Origin: Streptomyces rimosus subsp. rimosus
Lineage (GTDB): Bacteria > Actinomycetota > Actinomycetes > Streptomycetales > Streptomycetaceae
Reading direction: 5' to 3'
NCBI RefSeq assembly: GCF_000720725.1
Contig: NZ_JOCQ01000008.1
Coordinates: 1 to 64,000, forward strand
Length of the DNA: 64,000 nt
Positions 7,862 through 16,353 of this stretch are shown piece after piece; positions within the stretch are counted from its first letter, which is position 1, and each line of letters opens with the position of its first letter. The notes below the pieces were generated by a model. That model searched no databases. It had not been told where the DNA came from and saw only the letters and a program-made list of their open reading frames with translations. The translations under genes and the position numbers were made by a program.

Positions 7862-9022
7862 TCAGTGATCGTGCGGCCCCGGCCGGTGCACCGGCCCGTG
7901 CGTGTCCTCGCAGTGCGGGGGGACGAGCGCCGCGTCGTCCGGCCCGGCCGCTATGTGCAGCACCTCGCCGGGCAGCGGCTGCTCGCCCACGTGGTCGACC
8001 TGGAGGGTGGCGTGGGTGATTCCGTACTTTCGGCTCAGCAGGTCGTGCAGATTTCGGCGTACGGCGTGGCAGTCGCCGCCCGGGGCCACCAGGATGTGCG
8101 CGGACAGGGCCGGCTCGCCGGAGGTGATCTCCCAGATGTGCAGGTCGTGGACCTCCACCACCTGGTCCGCCTCGACGAGGTGATCGCCCAGCGCGTCCGG
8201 GTCCACGCCGTTCGGTGCGGCCTCCATGAAGATCCGGCCGGACTCGCGCACCAGGCCGGTGCCGGCCCGCAGCATCAGCACGACCACGACGAGCGAGGCG
8301 ATGGCGTCGGCCCGCGCGAAGCCGGTGAACAGCACCACCGCGCCGGCGACGGCGGTGGCGATGAAGCCGAACAGGTCGGTCAGGATGTGCTGGTAGGCGC
8401 CCTCGACGTTCAGGCTGCTGCGGTTGGCCTTGGAGATGCACCAGGCGGCCACCACGTTGACGGCGATCCCGGCGAGCGCGGTGATCACGACCAGGCCGCC
8501 GGTGACCTCGGGCGGGTCCACCAGGCGGGTGATCGCCTCGTAGCCGAGCCAGAGCGACAGCACGAGCAGCGTGATGCCGTTGGCCTGCGCGGACAGGATC
8601 TCGGCGCGCTTGAGTCCGTACGTGTAGCCGCCGCGCGCGGGCCGGGCGGCCAGCCGCATCGCGACCAGGGCCAGCACGATCGAGGCCGCGTCGGTGAGCA
8701 TGTGGGCCGCGTCGGAGATCAGCGCCAGGGAGCGCGCCAGAAAACCGATCACCACCTCCACGGCCATGAACGCCGTGATCAGCGCCAGCGCGGCCCGCAG
8801 CCAGCGGCGGTCGGCGTCGGGGGAGAGGGCGTGGGAGTGGCCCCCGGGCCCGTGGGAGTGGCCGTGGGAGTGGCTTCCCGGCCCATGGGAGTGACCGTGG
8901 CCGGGCGAGTGGTCACGGCCGGATGAGTGGTCCCGGCCGTCCGTGTGGGCGGGGGCGGGCCCGTGCGCGGTGGGCGGTGGGTGTCCGGAGGTGGTGGCGT
9001 CGGCGTGGGCGTGCTCGGTCAT
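7862..9022 (-). CDS. Cation diffusion facilitator metal exporter (CzcD/ZitB type)
   Basis: A 386-aa CDF transporter. The first ~75 residues are an extraordinary His-rich loop with repeats of GHSHGP/HSHGPG type that should bind Zn or another divalent metal in the cytoplasm. Six membrane segments follow, with the metal-site motifs SDAAHMLTD (segment 2) and HILTDLFGF (segment 5). The cytosolic C-terminal domain contains HDLHIWEITSGEPALSAHI, which matches zinc CDFs. GGAAGGAG precedes the ATG at 9022; an in-frame start 40 codons upstream is possible but lacks a site. Proton-driven Zn(II), Co(II) or similar efflux is expected. A cobalamin gene set lies nearby, but a role in cobalt balance is only a guess. 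Confidence 0.92.
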   Translation of the reverse strand: MTEHAHADATTSGHPPPTAHGPAPAHTDGRDHSSGRDHSPGHGHSHGPGSHSHGHSHGPGGHSHALSPDADRRWLRAALALITAFMAVEVVIGFLARSLALISDAAHMLTDAASIVLALVAMRLAARPARGGYTYGLKRAEILSAQANGITLLVLSLWLGYEAITRLVDPPEVTGGLVVITALAGIAVNVVAAWCISKANRSSLNVEGAYQHILTDLFGFIATAVAGAVVLFTGFARADAIASLVVVVLMLRAGTGLVRESGRIFMEAAPNGVDPDALGDHLVEADQVVEVHDLHIWEITSGEPALSAHILVAPGGDCHAVRRNLHDLLSRKYGITHATLQVDHVGEQPLPGEVLHIAAGPDDAALVPPHCEDTHGPVHRPGPHDH

Positions 9023-9176
9023 GGGCGCGCTCCTTCCCAAGGGCGTCCGAAAGGACGTGCGCAAGGAAGCAAACCGCACTTCGCCGCTAGATCCAAAGGC
9101 TGCACCGGTGACCGTTGTCATTCCCGTCGAACGGCGCATCACCGCAGGTCAGAGCGGTGCTCCCGGGATATCGTGC

Positions 9177-9203
9177 GGCGGCCCGGCCCAGCCCCGGGCC
9201 GCC
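9177..9203 (-). terminator. Perfect 10-bp hairpin after the 77-aa gene
   Basis: ggcggcccgg, a 7-base loop and ccgggccgcc form a perfect 10-bp GC stem about 43 bases downstream of the stop at 9246 on the minus strand. There is no T tract, as is common for Streptomyces terminators. Confidence 0.5.
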
Positions 9204-9245
9204 CGCCCGGCCGTTACCGGTCCCGGCTCGTGCACGCAGGCGTCG

Positions 9246-9479
9246 TCAACGGTCCTGGACCGTGCGCCGCAGTGCGGCCGCCAGGCGCCGGGCCACCTCG
9301 GGTGCGCAGCGGCCCAGTTCGACCAGGGGCCGTGGTGCGTCGGCGGCCAGCGACGGGCCGTCCAGCCCCAGCGACGGCAGGGTGATGCCCGCTCCGGCCA
9401 GGGCGTCCCGTAGTTCGTCCCGTGCGGCTTCCGCGTCCGTGACCGTCTCGTCCGCCGTCGCGCGTTCCACTGTGTCCAT
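9246..9479 (-). CDS. Small conserved protein, paralogue of the 75-aa protein at 20244
   Basis: A 77-aa acidic, helical protein. Its C-terminal 58 residues match the protein at 20244-20471 closely: EARDELR, GI-LP-L-LD-PS, RPLV-LGRC-PEVARRLAA-LR are shared. In Streptomyces, small proteins of this kind often sit next to Xre-DUF5753 regulators, as the other copy does here. This copy has no regulator beside it. ATG at 9479 is preceded by GAGGGAAGG at a somewhat long spacing. The function is unknown; it may be a partner or modulator of an unlinked Xre-like regulator. Confidence 0.75.
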   Translation of the reverse strand: MDTVERATADETVTDAEAARDELRDALAGAGITLPSLGLDGPSLAADAPRPLVELGRCAPEVARRLAAALRRTVQDR

Positions 9480-9819
9480 GATCCCAGCGCCTTCCCTCGG
9501 TGCCCGTGTCGCGCTTCCACCGAAGAGCATCGCTCGGTGAAACCACGATTACTAGGAGTAGCCAATTATGGGGCCGTAAAACGAATTCGGGAGAGCTTGT
9601 GGCGATACCCGCGCAAGCGGGTGTACGGGACCGCCCGCGAAGCCGCCGGAGACCGCCTCTTACCCTTGAAACGCCCCGTCCGGATGGTCCGTGCCGGGTT
9701 GACATCCGTGTCCTCCGGGCCGGTCGTGCCATCCCGTACCACTCCGCGGTGCCGCCGCCCCGCGGCCCGTCCGACCCTCTTCCGACTCCCGTACGACCGA
9801 AGCCCCGAGGTAACCGGCA
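9480..9819. other. Intergenic region upstream of cobL with a GNRA-capped hairpin
   Basis: About 340 bases between the divergent 77-aa gene and cobL. At 9605-9624 acccgc-gcaa-gcgggt forms a perfect 6-bp stem closed by a GCAA tetraloop (extendable by a G-U and an A-U pair). A TTGACA hexamer occurs at 9699 without a good -10 at the right spacing. The conserved B12-box of a cobalamin riboswitch is not present here, unlike upstream of cobN. No additional gene was identified. Confidence 0.4.
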
Positions 9820-11154
9820 GTGAGCCCCGCCCCGCCCGCAGCGCGCGCGCCGCACACCCCAGACCCGGCCCCCGCCGCCGCCCGCGTCACCGTCGTCGGC
9901 ATCGGCGCCGACGGCTGGGACGGGCTGCCCGCCGCCTCCCAGGAAGCCCTGCGCGGCGCCGGAACGCTCATCGGCGGTACGCGGCAGCTCGCACTGCTGC
10001 CCGCCGACTGCACGGGCGAGCGCGTCCCCTGGCCGTCACCGCTGCGGCCCGCCGTGCCGGGGCTGCTCGCCGCGCACGCCGGGCGCGAGGTGTGCGTCCT
10101 GGCCAGCGGCGACCCGATGTTCTACGGCATCGGGCGGACGCTGGCCGAGGTGCTCGGCGAGGCGGGTGCGGCGCCGCCCCGCGTGCTGCCGCACCCGTCC
10201 TCCGTCTCGTACGCGTGTGCCCGACTCGGCTGGCCCGTCGAGGACACGGAGGTCGTCACCCTCGTGGGCCGCCCCCTCGCGGGCCTGACGGCCGCCCTGC
10301 ACGACGGCCGCCGCCTGCTCGTCCTCTCCGCCGGTGCCGGGACGCCCGAACAGGTCGCCGGCCTGCTGCGGGAGCGCGGCTTCGGGCCGACCCGGATGCG
10401 CGTACTGGAGCAGCTCGGCGGCCCGCGCGAGCGGCAGTCCGAGGGCACGGCGGAGGACTGGCCGCCCGCCGCCTCCGACCGCACCGACCCGCTCAACGTC
10501 GTCGCCCTGGACTGCGTCCGCGCCCCGGACGCCCTCCGGCTCTCCGCCGCCCCCGGCCTGCCGGACGACGCGTACGAGCACGACGGCCAGCTGACCAAGC
10601 GTCATGTCCGTGCCGCCACGCTCGCCGCGCTGGCCCCCGCGCCCGGCGAACTGCTGTGGGACGTCGGCGGCGGCTCCGGCTCCATCGGCATCGAGTGGAT
10701 GCGTACGCACCGGTCCTGCCGCGCCGTCGCCGTCGAGCGGGACGCCGTACGGGCCGAACGCATCGCCCGCAACGCGGACGCGCTCGGCGTACCGGCCCTG
10801 CGCGTGGTCACCGGCCCCGCGCCCGCGGCGCTCGCCGGACTCCCGGCGCCCGACGCGGTGTTCATCGGCGGGGGCCTGACCGTACCCGGCCTCCTGGAAG
10901 CGTGCTGGGCGGCGCTGCCGGCGGGCGGCCGGCTGGTCGCCAACACGGTGACGCTGGAGTCCGAGGCGCTGCTCGCCGACTGGTACCGGCGGCACGGCGG
11001 CGACCTCGTACGCCTCGCGGTGGCGCACGCCGTGCCGGTGGGCGGCTTCACCGGGTGGCGGCAGGCGATGCCGGTGACGCAGTGGTCCGTGACGAAGACC
11101 GACGCCCCCCTCGGCCCTCCCCCCACCCCCTCAGCCCCAGGAGACGCACAGTGA
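9820..11154 (+). CDS. cobL: Precorrin-6Y C5,15-methyltransferase (decarboxylating), CbiE-CbiT fusion
   Basis: A 444-aa two-domain corrin enzyme. Residues ~20-225 are a CbiE-type tetrapyrrole methylase (VTVVGIGADGWDGL, ASGDPMFYGIG, VLPHPSSVSYACARLGWP). Residues ~240-430 are a CbiT-type SAM methyltransferase and decarboxylase (LTKRHVRAATLAAL, LLWDVGGGSGSIGIEWMR, FIGGGLT). Together they methylate C5 and C15 of precorrin-6B and remove the C12 acetate carboxyl. The GTG start at 9820 follows a CCGAGG site. The stop overlaps the GTG of cobM, so the two are co-translated in the cobalamin pathway. Confidence 0.93.
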   Translation: MSPAPPAARAPHTPDPAPAAARVTVVGIGADGWDGLPAASQEALRGAGTLIGGTRQLALLPADCTGERVPWPSPLRPAVPGLLAAHAGREVCVLASGDPMFYGIGRTLAEVLGEAGAAPPRVLPHPSSVSYACARLGWPVEDTEVVTLVGRPLAGLTAALHDGRRLLVLSAGAGTPEQVAGLLRERGFGPTRMRVLEQLGGPRERQSEGTAEDWPPAASDRTDPLNVVALDCVRAPDALRLSAAPGLPDDAYEHDGQLTKRHVRAATLAALAPAPGELLWDVGGGSGSIGIEWMRTHRSCRAVAVERDAVRAERIARNADALGVPALRVVTGPAPAALAGLPAPDAVFIGGGLTVPGLLEACWAALPAGGRLVANTVTLESEALLADWYRRHGGDLVRLAVAHAVPVGGFTGWRQAMPVTQWSVTKTDAPLGPPPTPSAPGDAQ

Positions 11155-11906
11155 CCGTCCACTTCATCGGCGCCGGACCGGGCGCCGCCGACCTGATCAC
11201 GCTGCGCGGCGCCCGTACGCTGGCCCGCTGCGAGGTGTGTCTGTACGCGGGCAGCCTGGTGCCGCGCGAACTGCTCGCCGAGTGCCCGCCCGGCGCGCGC
11301 CTGGTCGACACGGCCGATCTGGACCTCGACCAGATCACCGCGGAGCTGGTGCGCGCCCACGAGGAGGGCAAGGACGTGGCCCGGCTGCACTCCGGCGACC
11401 CGTCCGTCTTCAGCGCCGTGGCCGAGCAGATGCGCCGTCTGGACGCGGCGGGTGTGCCGTACGAGGTCGTCCCCGGCGTCCCCGCGTTCGCCGCCGCGGC
11501 GGCCGCCCTGAAGCGCGAACTGACCGTCCCCACCGTCGGCCAGACCGTCGTCCTCACCCGCGTCGCCCAGCAGGCCACCCCGATGCCGGAGGGCGAGGAC
11601 CTGGCCACGCTGGGCCGCAGCCGTGCCCTCCTGGTCCTGCACCTCGCGGCCCGCTACGTGGACCGGGTCGTCGCCGAACTCCTGCCGCACTACGGCGCCG
11701 ACTGCCCCGCCGCGGTCGTCGCGATGGCCTCCCGCCCCGACGAACTGGTGCTGCGCGGCACGCTGTCCGACATCGCGGACCAGGTGAAGGCGGCGGGCGT
11801 GGTCCGTACGGCGGTCATCATGGTCGGCCGCACGCTGGGTGCCTCGCAGTTCCGCGACAGCCATCTGTACTCGACGGAGCGGGAGCGGCCGAACCGGGCC
11901 GAATAA
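11151..11906 (+). CDS. cobM: Precorrin-4 C11-methyltransferase
   Basis: A 251-aa SAM-dependent tetrapyrrole methylase. Visible signatures are VHFIGAGPGAADLITLRGA at the N-terminus, YAGSLVP, LHSGDPSVFSAVAEQM and VPGVPAFAAAAAAL, followed by ELTVP and VLTR, all characteristic of CobM/CbiF. It transfers a methyl group to C11 of precorrin-4. The GTG at 11151 sits inside the cobL stop (4-bp overlap), indicating translational coupling. The length is normal for the family. Confidence 0.94.
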   Translation: MTVHFIGAGPGAADLITLRGARTLARCEVCLYAGSLVPRELLAECPPGARLVDTADLDLDQITAELVRAHEEGKDVARLHSGDPSVFSAVAEQMRRLDAAGVPYEVVPGVPAFAAAAAALKRELTVPTVGQTVVLTRVAQQATPMPEGEDLATLGRSRALLVLHLAARYVDRVVAELLPHYGADCPAAVVAMASRPDELVLRGTLSDIADQVKAAGVVRTAVIMVGRTLGASQFRDSHLYSTERERPNRAE

Positions 11907-11946
11907 CCGGTTGATCGGGAACGGTGGGCGCAGCAGGATCGGCCGG

Positions 11947-12555
11947 ATGAGCGAGAGTGCGCGACCTGTTGTGAGCGAGAGCGGCGTGCGGCCCGTCGAG
12001 GCACTGATCGTCGTAGACGTCCAGTCGGCGTTCTTCGAGGGTGAGGAGGCGGCGCCGCACGCGGCGGCCGTCCAGGAGCGCCTTGAGGACCTGGTCGACC
12101 GCGCCCGGGCCGCCGGCGCCCTGATCGTCCACCTTCAGAACGACGGCGCGCCCGGCATGTCCGACGAGACGGGCACCAAGGGCTGGGAGCTGCACCTGCC
12201 GGTCGCGCCGGGCCCCCGCGAGGTCGTGATCCGCAAGACGGAGGACGACGGCTTCCACGACACCCCGCTGGGCGGCCTGCTCACCGAATCCGGGGTGCGG
12301 TCCCTCGTCGTCTGCGGCGTGATGTCCGAGATGTGCGTACTGGCGACCGCCCGCAGCGCCCTGGAGCGGAAGTACCGCGTCGTCCTGCCGCACGACGCGC
12401 ACGGTACGTACGACGTGCCGCCCGCGCCCGGCGAGACGGAGGGCGTCCCGGCGGCGATGGCCTCGCGGGTGGCGGAGTGGGCGCTGGGCGACGAGGTGGA
12501 GATCGTCGCGTATGCGAAGGACGTGCCGTTCGAGGGGGCGTCGGGCCCGGCCTAA
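11947..12555 (+). CDS. Isochorismatase-family cysteine hydrolase
   Basis: A 202-aa hydrolase of the isochorismatase/nicotinamidase fold. The family Asp is in ALIVVDVQSAFFEG, the Lys in VIRKTEDDGFHDT, and the nucleophile Cys in VCGVMSEMCVLATA, so the D-K-C triad is complete. It lies 40 bases after cobM on the same strand and its stop overlaps convergent cbiD by 4 bp. The location inside the cobalamin genes suggests co-expression only. The substrate could be an amide or isochorismate-like compound. No signal peptide is visible, so it should be cytoplasmic. Confidence 0.85.
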   Translation: MSESARPVVSESGVRPVEALIVVDVQSAFFEGEEAAPHAAAVQERLEDLVDRARAAGALIVHLQNDGAPGMSDETGTKGWELHLPVAPGPREVVIRKTEDDGFHDTPLGGLLTESGVRSLVVCGVMSEMCVLATARSALERKYRVVLPHDAHGTYDVPPAPGETEGVPAAMASRVAEWALGDEVEIVAYAKDVPFEGASGPA

Positions 12556-13733
12556 GCGGCGTCCCGGGGTCCGCGCGGGGCGGCCCGTCCCACCACGTTC
12601 CCCGCCCGGTCGATGCAGATCACGTCCACCGCGACCGGGGCCCCGCGCAGGACCGCCAGGGCCTCGTCACGGGCGGTCGCGGCCACCAGGTCGCCGAGCG
12701 GCACGCCACGCGCCGCGCACAGCTGGAGGGCGGCCAGCCCCGTGTTGGCCGTGGCCACCTCGCCCGCCAGCGCCTCGTCCGCGCCGCCCTGCCGGGCCAG
12801 CTCCGCGAGGAACCCCTTGTCCACCTGCGAACGTGCCGAATGCAAATCCAGGTGCCCCGCGGCCAGCTTGGACAGCTTCGCGAAGCCGCCGCAGACCGTC
12901 AGCCGGGGTACGGGGTGCCGCCGTACGTACTTCAGCACCGCGCCCGCGAAGTCGCCCATGTCCAGCAGCGCGTCCTCGGGCAGACCGTGCTCGGCCACCA
13001 CGACCTTCTCCGAGGTCGAGCCGGTGCACCCGGCCACGTGCGTACGCCCGGCGGCGCGCGCCACGTCCACGCCGCGCCGGATCGAGTCGATCCACGCCGA
13101 GCACGAGTACGGGACGACGATCCCGGTCGTCCCCAGGATCGAAAGCCCGCCCAGAATCCCCAGCCGCGGATTCCAGGTACTCCGTGCGATCTCCTCGCCG
13201 TGATCGACCGACAGCTCGATCTCGACGTCCCCGCTGCCCCCGTACCGCGCCGCGACCTCGGCGACATGCTCACGCATCATCTGCCGGGGTACGGGGTTGA
13301 CGGCCGGCTCGCCCACGTCCAGCGGCAGCCCGGGGCGGGTGACCGTGCCCACCCCCGGCCCGGCCTTGAACACCACGCCGCTGCCTGTGGGAAGGCGGCG
13401 CACGGTGGCGCGGATCAGCGCGCCGTGCGTGACGTCGGGGTCGTCCCCCGCGTCCTTCACGACGGCGGCCATGGCCACGGTGCGGTCCCCGGCCAGCTCC
13501 TCCGCGGCCAGCGCGAACGCGGGCGTCTGCCCCTTGGGCAGGGTGATCCGCACCGGGTCGGGGAAATCCCCCGTCAACAGGGCCGTGTACGCGGCCGTGG
13601 TCGCCGCGGTGGCGCAGGCGCCGGTCGTCCAGCCGTGCCGGAGCCCGGTGTGGGCGAGCTGGGCCGTACGGCCGCCGGTGGCGCCTGCCGTACCGTTCGT
13701 ATCCGCACCCGTACCCGTACGTGCCTCACCCAT
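12552..13733 (-). CDS. cbiD: Cobalt-precorrin-5B C1-methyltransferase, CbiD-type
   Basis: A 393-aa CbiD homologue: LRHGWTTGACATAATTAAY, PVRITLPKGQTPAF, VKDAGDDPDVTHGALI, INPVPR-like VNPVPRQMM, GILGGLSILGTTGIV, and AGCTGSTSE near the C-terminal third. CbiD methylates C1 and assists ring contraction. In the classical anaerobic route it takes the place of CobF. In this genome it accompanies the oxygen-dependent CobG, the mixed arrangement usual in actinobacteria. A Thr/Gly/Ala-rich N-terminal extension of ~25 residues precedes the conserved core. It is divergent from cobK with only a 17-bp gap and convergent with the isochorismatase gene. Confidence 0.93.
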   Translation of the reverse strand: MGEARTGTGADTNGTAGATGGRTAQLAHTGLRHGWTTGACATAATTAAYTALLTGDFPDPVRITLPKGQTPAFALAAEELAGDRTVAMAAVVKDAGDDPDVTHGALIRATVRRLPTGSGVVFKAGPGVGTVTRPGLPLDVGEPAVNPVPRQMMREHVAEVAARYGGSGDVEIELSVDHGEEIARSTWNPRLGILGGLSILGTTGIVVPYSCSAWIDSIRRGVDVARAAGRTHVAGCTGSTSEKVVVAEHGLPEDALLDMGDFAGAVLKYVRRHPVPRLTVCGGFAKLSKLAAGHLDLHSARSQVDKGFLAELARQGGADEALAGEVATANTGLAALQLCAARGVPLGDLVAATARDEALAVLRGAPVAVDVICIDRAGNVVGRAAPRGPRDAA

Positions 13734-13750
13734 GGAGAAACCCGCCCGCC

Positions 13751-14518
13751 ATGAGCGTCCCCGCCGGACCCGTACGCGTTCCGCACATCCTGATCCTCGG
13801 CGGTACGACCGAGGCCCGCCGGCTGGCCGCCGACCTGACGGACCGGCTCCCCGGTACGCGCGTCACCACATCCCTCGCCGGGCGGGTGGCCGCGCCCCGG
13901 CTCCCGGCCGGAGAGGTCCGCATCGGCGGATTCGGAGGCCCGGACGGCCTCGCACACTGGCTGCGCGAGCACGCGGTGGACGCGCTCATCGACGCCACCC
14001 ATCCCTTCGCCGGCACGATCAGTTTCAACGCGGCGCAGGCCGCCGCCACGGCCCATGTTCCCCTGCTCGCCCTCCGCAGGCCCGGCTGGGTCCCCGGCCC
14101 GGACGACACCTGGCACCCGGTGGCGTCCCTGACCGAGGCCGCGGAAGCCGTACGGGGGCTCGGCCACCGCGTCTTCCTCACCACCGGCCGCATGGGCCTC
14201 GCCACCTTCGCCCACCTCACCGACCAGTGGTTCCTGGTCCGCTCGGTGGACGCGCCGGAGCCGCCTTTCCCACCGCGGATGCAGGTCCTCCTCGCCCGTG
14301 GCCCCTTCAGCCTCGAAGACGAGCGGGCCCTCCTCCGGGACCACCGCATCGACGTCCTCGTGACGAAGGACAGCGGCGGCGCGGCCACGGCGCCGAAGCT
14401 GGAGGCGGCGCGGGAGGCGGGGGTTCCGGTGGTGGTCGTACGACGGCCGCCCGTCCCGCCGGGCGTACCGGTGGCCGAGACTCCGGATCAGGCGGTGGCC
14501 TGGCTGCTGGCGCTGTGA
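13751..14518 (+). CDS. cobK: Precorrin-6A reductase
   Basis: A 255-aa CobK/CbiJ reductase. HILILGGTTEARRLAADL forms the nucleotide-binding start, VDALIDATHPFAGTISFNAAQAA is the diagnostic middle motif, and VFLTTGRMGLATFAH and VLVTKDSGGAATAPKLEAA follow. It uses NADPH to reduce precorrin-6A. ATG at 13751 follows a GGAG 14 bases upstream; an in-frame ATG 30 bp upstream is less likely. Its start lies 17 bp from the start of cbiD on the other strand, so promoter elements overlap the coding starts. Its end overlaps the end of the TetR gene by 31 bp. Confidence 0.92.
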   Translation: MSVPAGPVRVPHILILGGTTEARRLAADLTDRLPGTRVTTSLAGRVAAPRLPAGEVRIGGFGGPDGLAHWLREHAVDALIDATHPFAGTISFNAAQAAATAHVPLLALRRPGWVPGPDDTWHPVASLTEAAEAVRGLGHRVFLTTGRMGLATFAHLTDQWFLVRSVDAPEPPFPPRMQVLLARGPFSLEDERALLRDHRIDVLVTKDSGGAATAPKLEAAREAGVPVVVVRRPPVPPGVPVAETPDQAVAWLLAL

Positions 14519-15156
14519 CCGCGCGGGGCGCCGCTCTTCGTGCAGCAATGCCCCTCGCCGGTCCCGCCCCTGCTCCCGCTTCTACTGCCGGTTCCGGTTC
14601 CGGTTCCGGTGAGCACAGCGCACACCACATCCTCAGGGAACTCCGGCCCGAGGCCGGAGTGCCCGAAGAGCGCCCGGAACACGATGGGCGCGGCGAACAG
14701 GTCCATCACGAGGTCGATGTCGAGGCCGGGCCGCAGGTCGCCGCGTTCCTGGGCCGTGCGCAGGGACACGGTGCAGGCTTCCCGGCGGGGTTCCCAGAAC
14801 GCGGTGAGGAAGCGTTCCCGCAGCTCCGGGTCGTCCGCGAGGTCGGCCACCAGCGCGGGGAGCACATGGCCGAGGGCCGGATCGTCCATCGCGGCCCGGA
14901 GCGCTTCGAGATGCCCGACGATGTCGCAGTGGGTGCACCCGGTGTCGATCTCCACAACACCGGCCCGGTCCTGCGCCATGGCCTCGACGACCAGGTGTTT
15001 CTGGCTCTCCCAGCGCCTGCGGATGGCGGGTTTGGTGGTTCCCGCCCGCCTCGCGATGGCTTCCATGGTCAGGTTGCGGTAGCCGACTTCCCGTACGAGT
15101 TCGATCGTCGCGGCCAGCACGGCGTGGTCGATCCGCTCGTCCCGCCTGCGCGCCAT
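14488..15156 (-). CDS. TetR-family transcriptional regulator
   Basis: A 222-aa regulator. The helix-turn-helix lies at about residues 10-55 (AVLAATIELVREVGYRNLTMEAIARRAGTTKPAIRRRW, shortened here to its pattern) and the C-terminal ligand/dimer domain is of TetR_C type. The extreme C-terminus is low complexity (TGTGTGSRSGSRGG), encoded by a (ggttcc) repeat. It lies 46 bp downstream of an oxidoreductase gene on the same strand, so the two likely form an operon controlled from the perfect 28-bp palindrome at 16189-16216. The expected role is repression of itself and the oxidoreductase, relieved by a small molecule. Confidence 0.87.
   Translation of the reverse strand: MARRRDERIDHAVLAATIELVREVGYRNLTMEAIARRAGTTKPAIRRRWESQKHLVVEAMAQDRAGVVEIDTGCTHCDIVGHLEALRAAMDDPALGHVLPALVADLADDPELRERFLTAFWEPRREACTVSLRTAQERGDLRPGLDIDLVMDLFAAPIVFRALFGHSGLGPEFPEDVVCAVLTGTGTGTGSRSGSRGGTGEGHCCTKSGAPRGHSASSQATA
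14590..14610 (+). repeat. Hexanucleotide (ggttcc) repeat in the tetR 3' end
   Basis: Three and a half tandem copies of ggttcc encode the alternating Gly/Thr tail of the TetR-like protein on the opposite strand. Such a run can slip and change the protein's C-terminal length or frame. Confidence 0.6.
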
Positions 15157-15202
15157 CGAACACTCCCGGGAACCGCACGCCAACCCTGTTTGCCCGGCAA
15201 CC

Positions 15203-16147
15203 CTACCGGGGCAGCAGTACGACCTTGCCGAACGCCTTTCCGGCCGCCACCCGGCGAAGGGCGTCCTCGGCCTCGGTGAGCGGGAAGACCTGATCCACCA
15301 CGGCCGAGACACGGCTTTCTTCCAGCAGCGCCACCACCCTCTTCCAGGACTGTCGAAGGTCCTCCGGAGCCACCGAATTGAGACTGAGCGCGCTCAGCGA
15401 CAACGACTTGTGGAAATCGCGCAGCAGCGGCGCGAAAGAGCCCACGTCGGGGAAGCCGCCGGCGGCGCCGCAGAGGATGTAGCGACCGTTGGGCCGCAGC
15501 AGTTCGAGATGCTTTTCCAGGTCCGGGCCGGCGACCGTGTCCACGACGACGTCGTAGTCCGCACCGGGAATCGCGGATTCGGTCCGGTCGACGATGTGCG
15601 CGGCGCCCAGGGCCCGCAGGCGTTCACCGCGGGCCGCCGACGAGGTGACGGCGGTGACCTCGGCTCCCCGGGCACGCGCGATCTGCGTGGCAAGCGTCCC
15701 TATCCCGCCACCGGCACCCCGGACGAGCACCCGCTCTCCGGCGGCCGCCCCCACCCGGTGGAGCGCGAGCTCGGCGACCAGCGCGTTGACGCCGATCGCG
15801 ACCGCGTCGACGGCCCGGCCGCCCCGCGGAACCGGAAAGATCAGCTCGGCATCGGTCACGATCCGCTCGGCAAAGCCCCCGAAGCCCGGCAGCATGGCCA
15901 GGACCTGCTGTCCGACCAGCCCTTCGGCGACCTCCCGCCCGACCGCCGCAACGCGCCCGGCGACCTCCACCCCCGGCACCGCCCCCACACCGGGGAACCC
16001 CGGGTACTCACCCCGCAGCGCCATGACATCCACAAACCCGAAACCGGCCGCATCGACGTCGACGAGCACCTGGCCGGGGGCGGGGACCGGGTCCGGCGCC
16101 TCGGTCACGGCGAGTCCTCCGGAAGACCTGACGACCACTGCTTTCAC
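15203..16147 (-). CDS. Quinone-oxidoreductase-like MDR protein (TetR-linked)
   Basis: A 314-aa zinc-free medium-chain reductase: MKAVVVRSSGGLAVTEAPDP, GVEVAGRVAAVG, and the Rossmann motif VRGAGGGIGTLATQIARA. It is a member of the NADPH:quinone reductase group but only distantly like the protein at 6876. It precedes a TetR gene by 46 bp and has a perfect inverted repeat 42-69 bp upstream of its ATG. This arrangement is typical of a self-regulated detoxification unit induced by a quinone, aldehyde or antibiotic-like molecule. The substrate cannot be predicted. Confidence 0.86.
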   Translation of the reverse strand: MKAVVVRSSGGLAVTEAPDPVPAPGQVLVDVDAAGFGFVDVMALRGEYPGFPGVGAVPGVEVAGRVAAVGREVAEGLVGQQVLAMLPGFGGFAERIVTDAELIFPVPRGGRAVDAVAIGVNALVAELALHRVGAAAGERVLVRGAGGGIGTLATQIARARGAEVTAVTSSAARGERLRALGAAHIVDRTESAIPGADYDVVVDTVAGPDLEKHLELLRPNGRYILCGAAGGFPDVGSFAPLLRDFHKSLSLSALSLNSVAPEDLRQSWKRVVALLEESRVSAVVDQVFPLTEAEDALRRVAAGKAFGKVVLLPR

Positions 16148-16188
16148 TGTGCGGCTCCCTCACGATGACGAATGATCCGAGCTCAAAT

Positions 16189-16216
16189 TAACGTTCCGAT
16201 CCGAATCGGAACGTTA
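16189..16216. promoter_or_regulatory. Perfect 12-bp inverted repeat, probable TetR operator
   Basis: TAACGTTCCGAT, then ccga, then ATCGGAACGTTA: two exact 12-bp arms around a 4-base spacer. It lies about 42-69 bp upstream of the oxidoreductase ATG at 16147, where a promoter is expected. The only local DNA-binding protein encoded in the same operon is the TetR-family regulator, so this is its most likely binding site. Confidence 0.8.
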
Positions 16217-16353
16217 TTGTGGGATGGTCCGGTCGTCAAGACCTCGCTGTAGCGGCCTCACCCCGCCCACCCCGCGTCACCACATCGTGGGGAGGAGGGC
16301 GATGCTGCGGCCATCGCCGCCGTACACGTCGCCGTGGCGGGCGCATGGGGTGA

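Noticed and set aside
5565..8441. 958-codon minus-strand frame joining the LigD-like region to sequence opposite the oxidoreductase
   Set aside because: Only residues after MSGKSGG resemble LigD polymerase. The upstream part is antisense to the oxidoreductase and lacks any motif.
9699..9727. TTGACA hexamer as a cobL promoter
   Set aside because: No acceptable -10 at 16-18 bases spacing, so I did not call a promoter.
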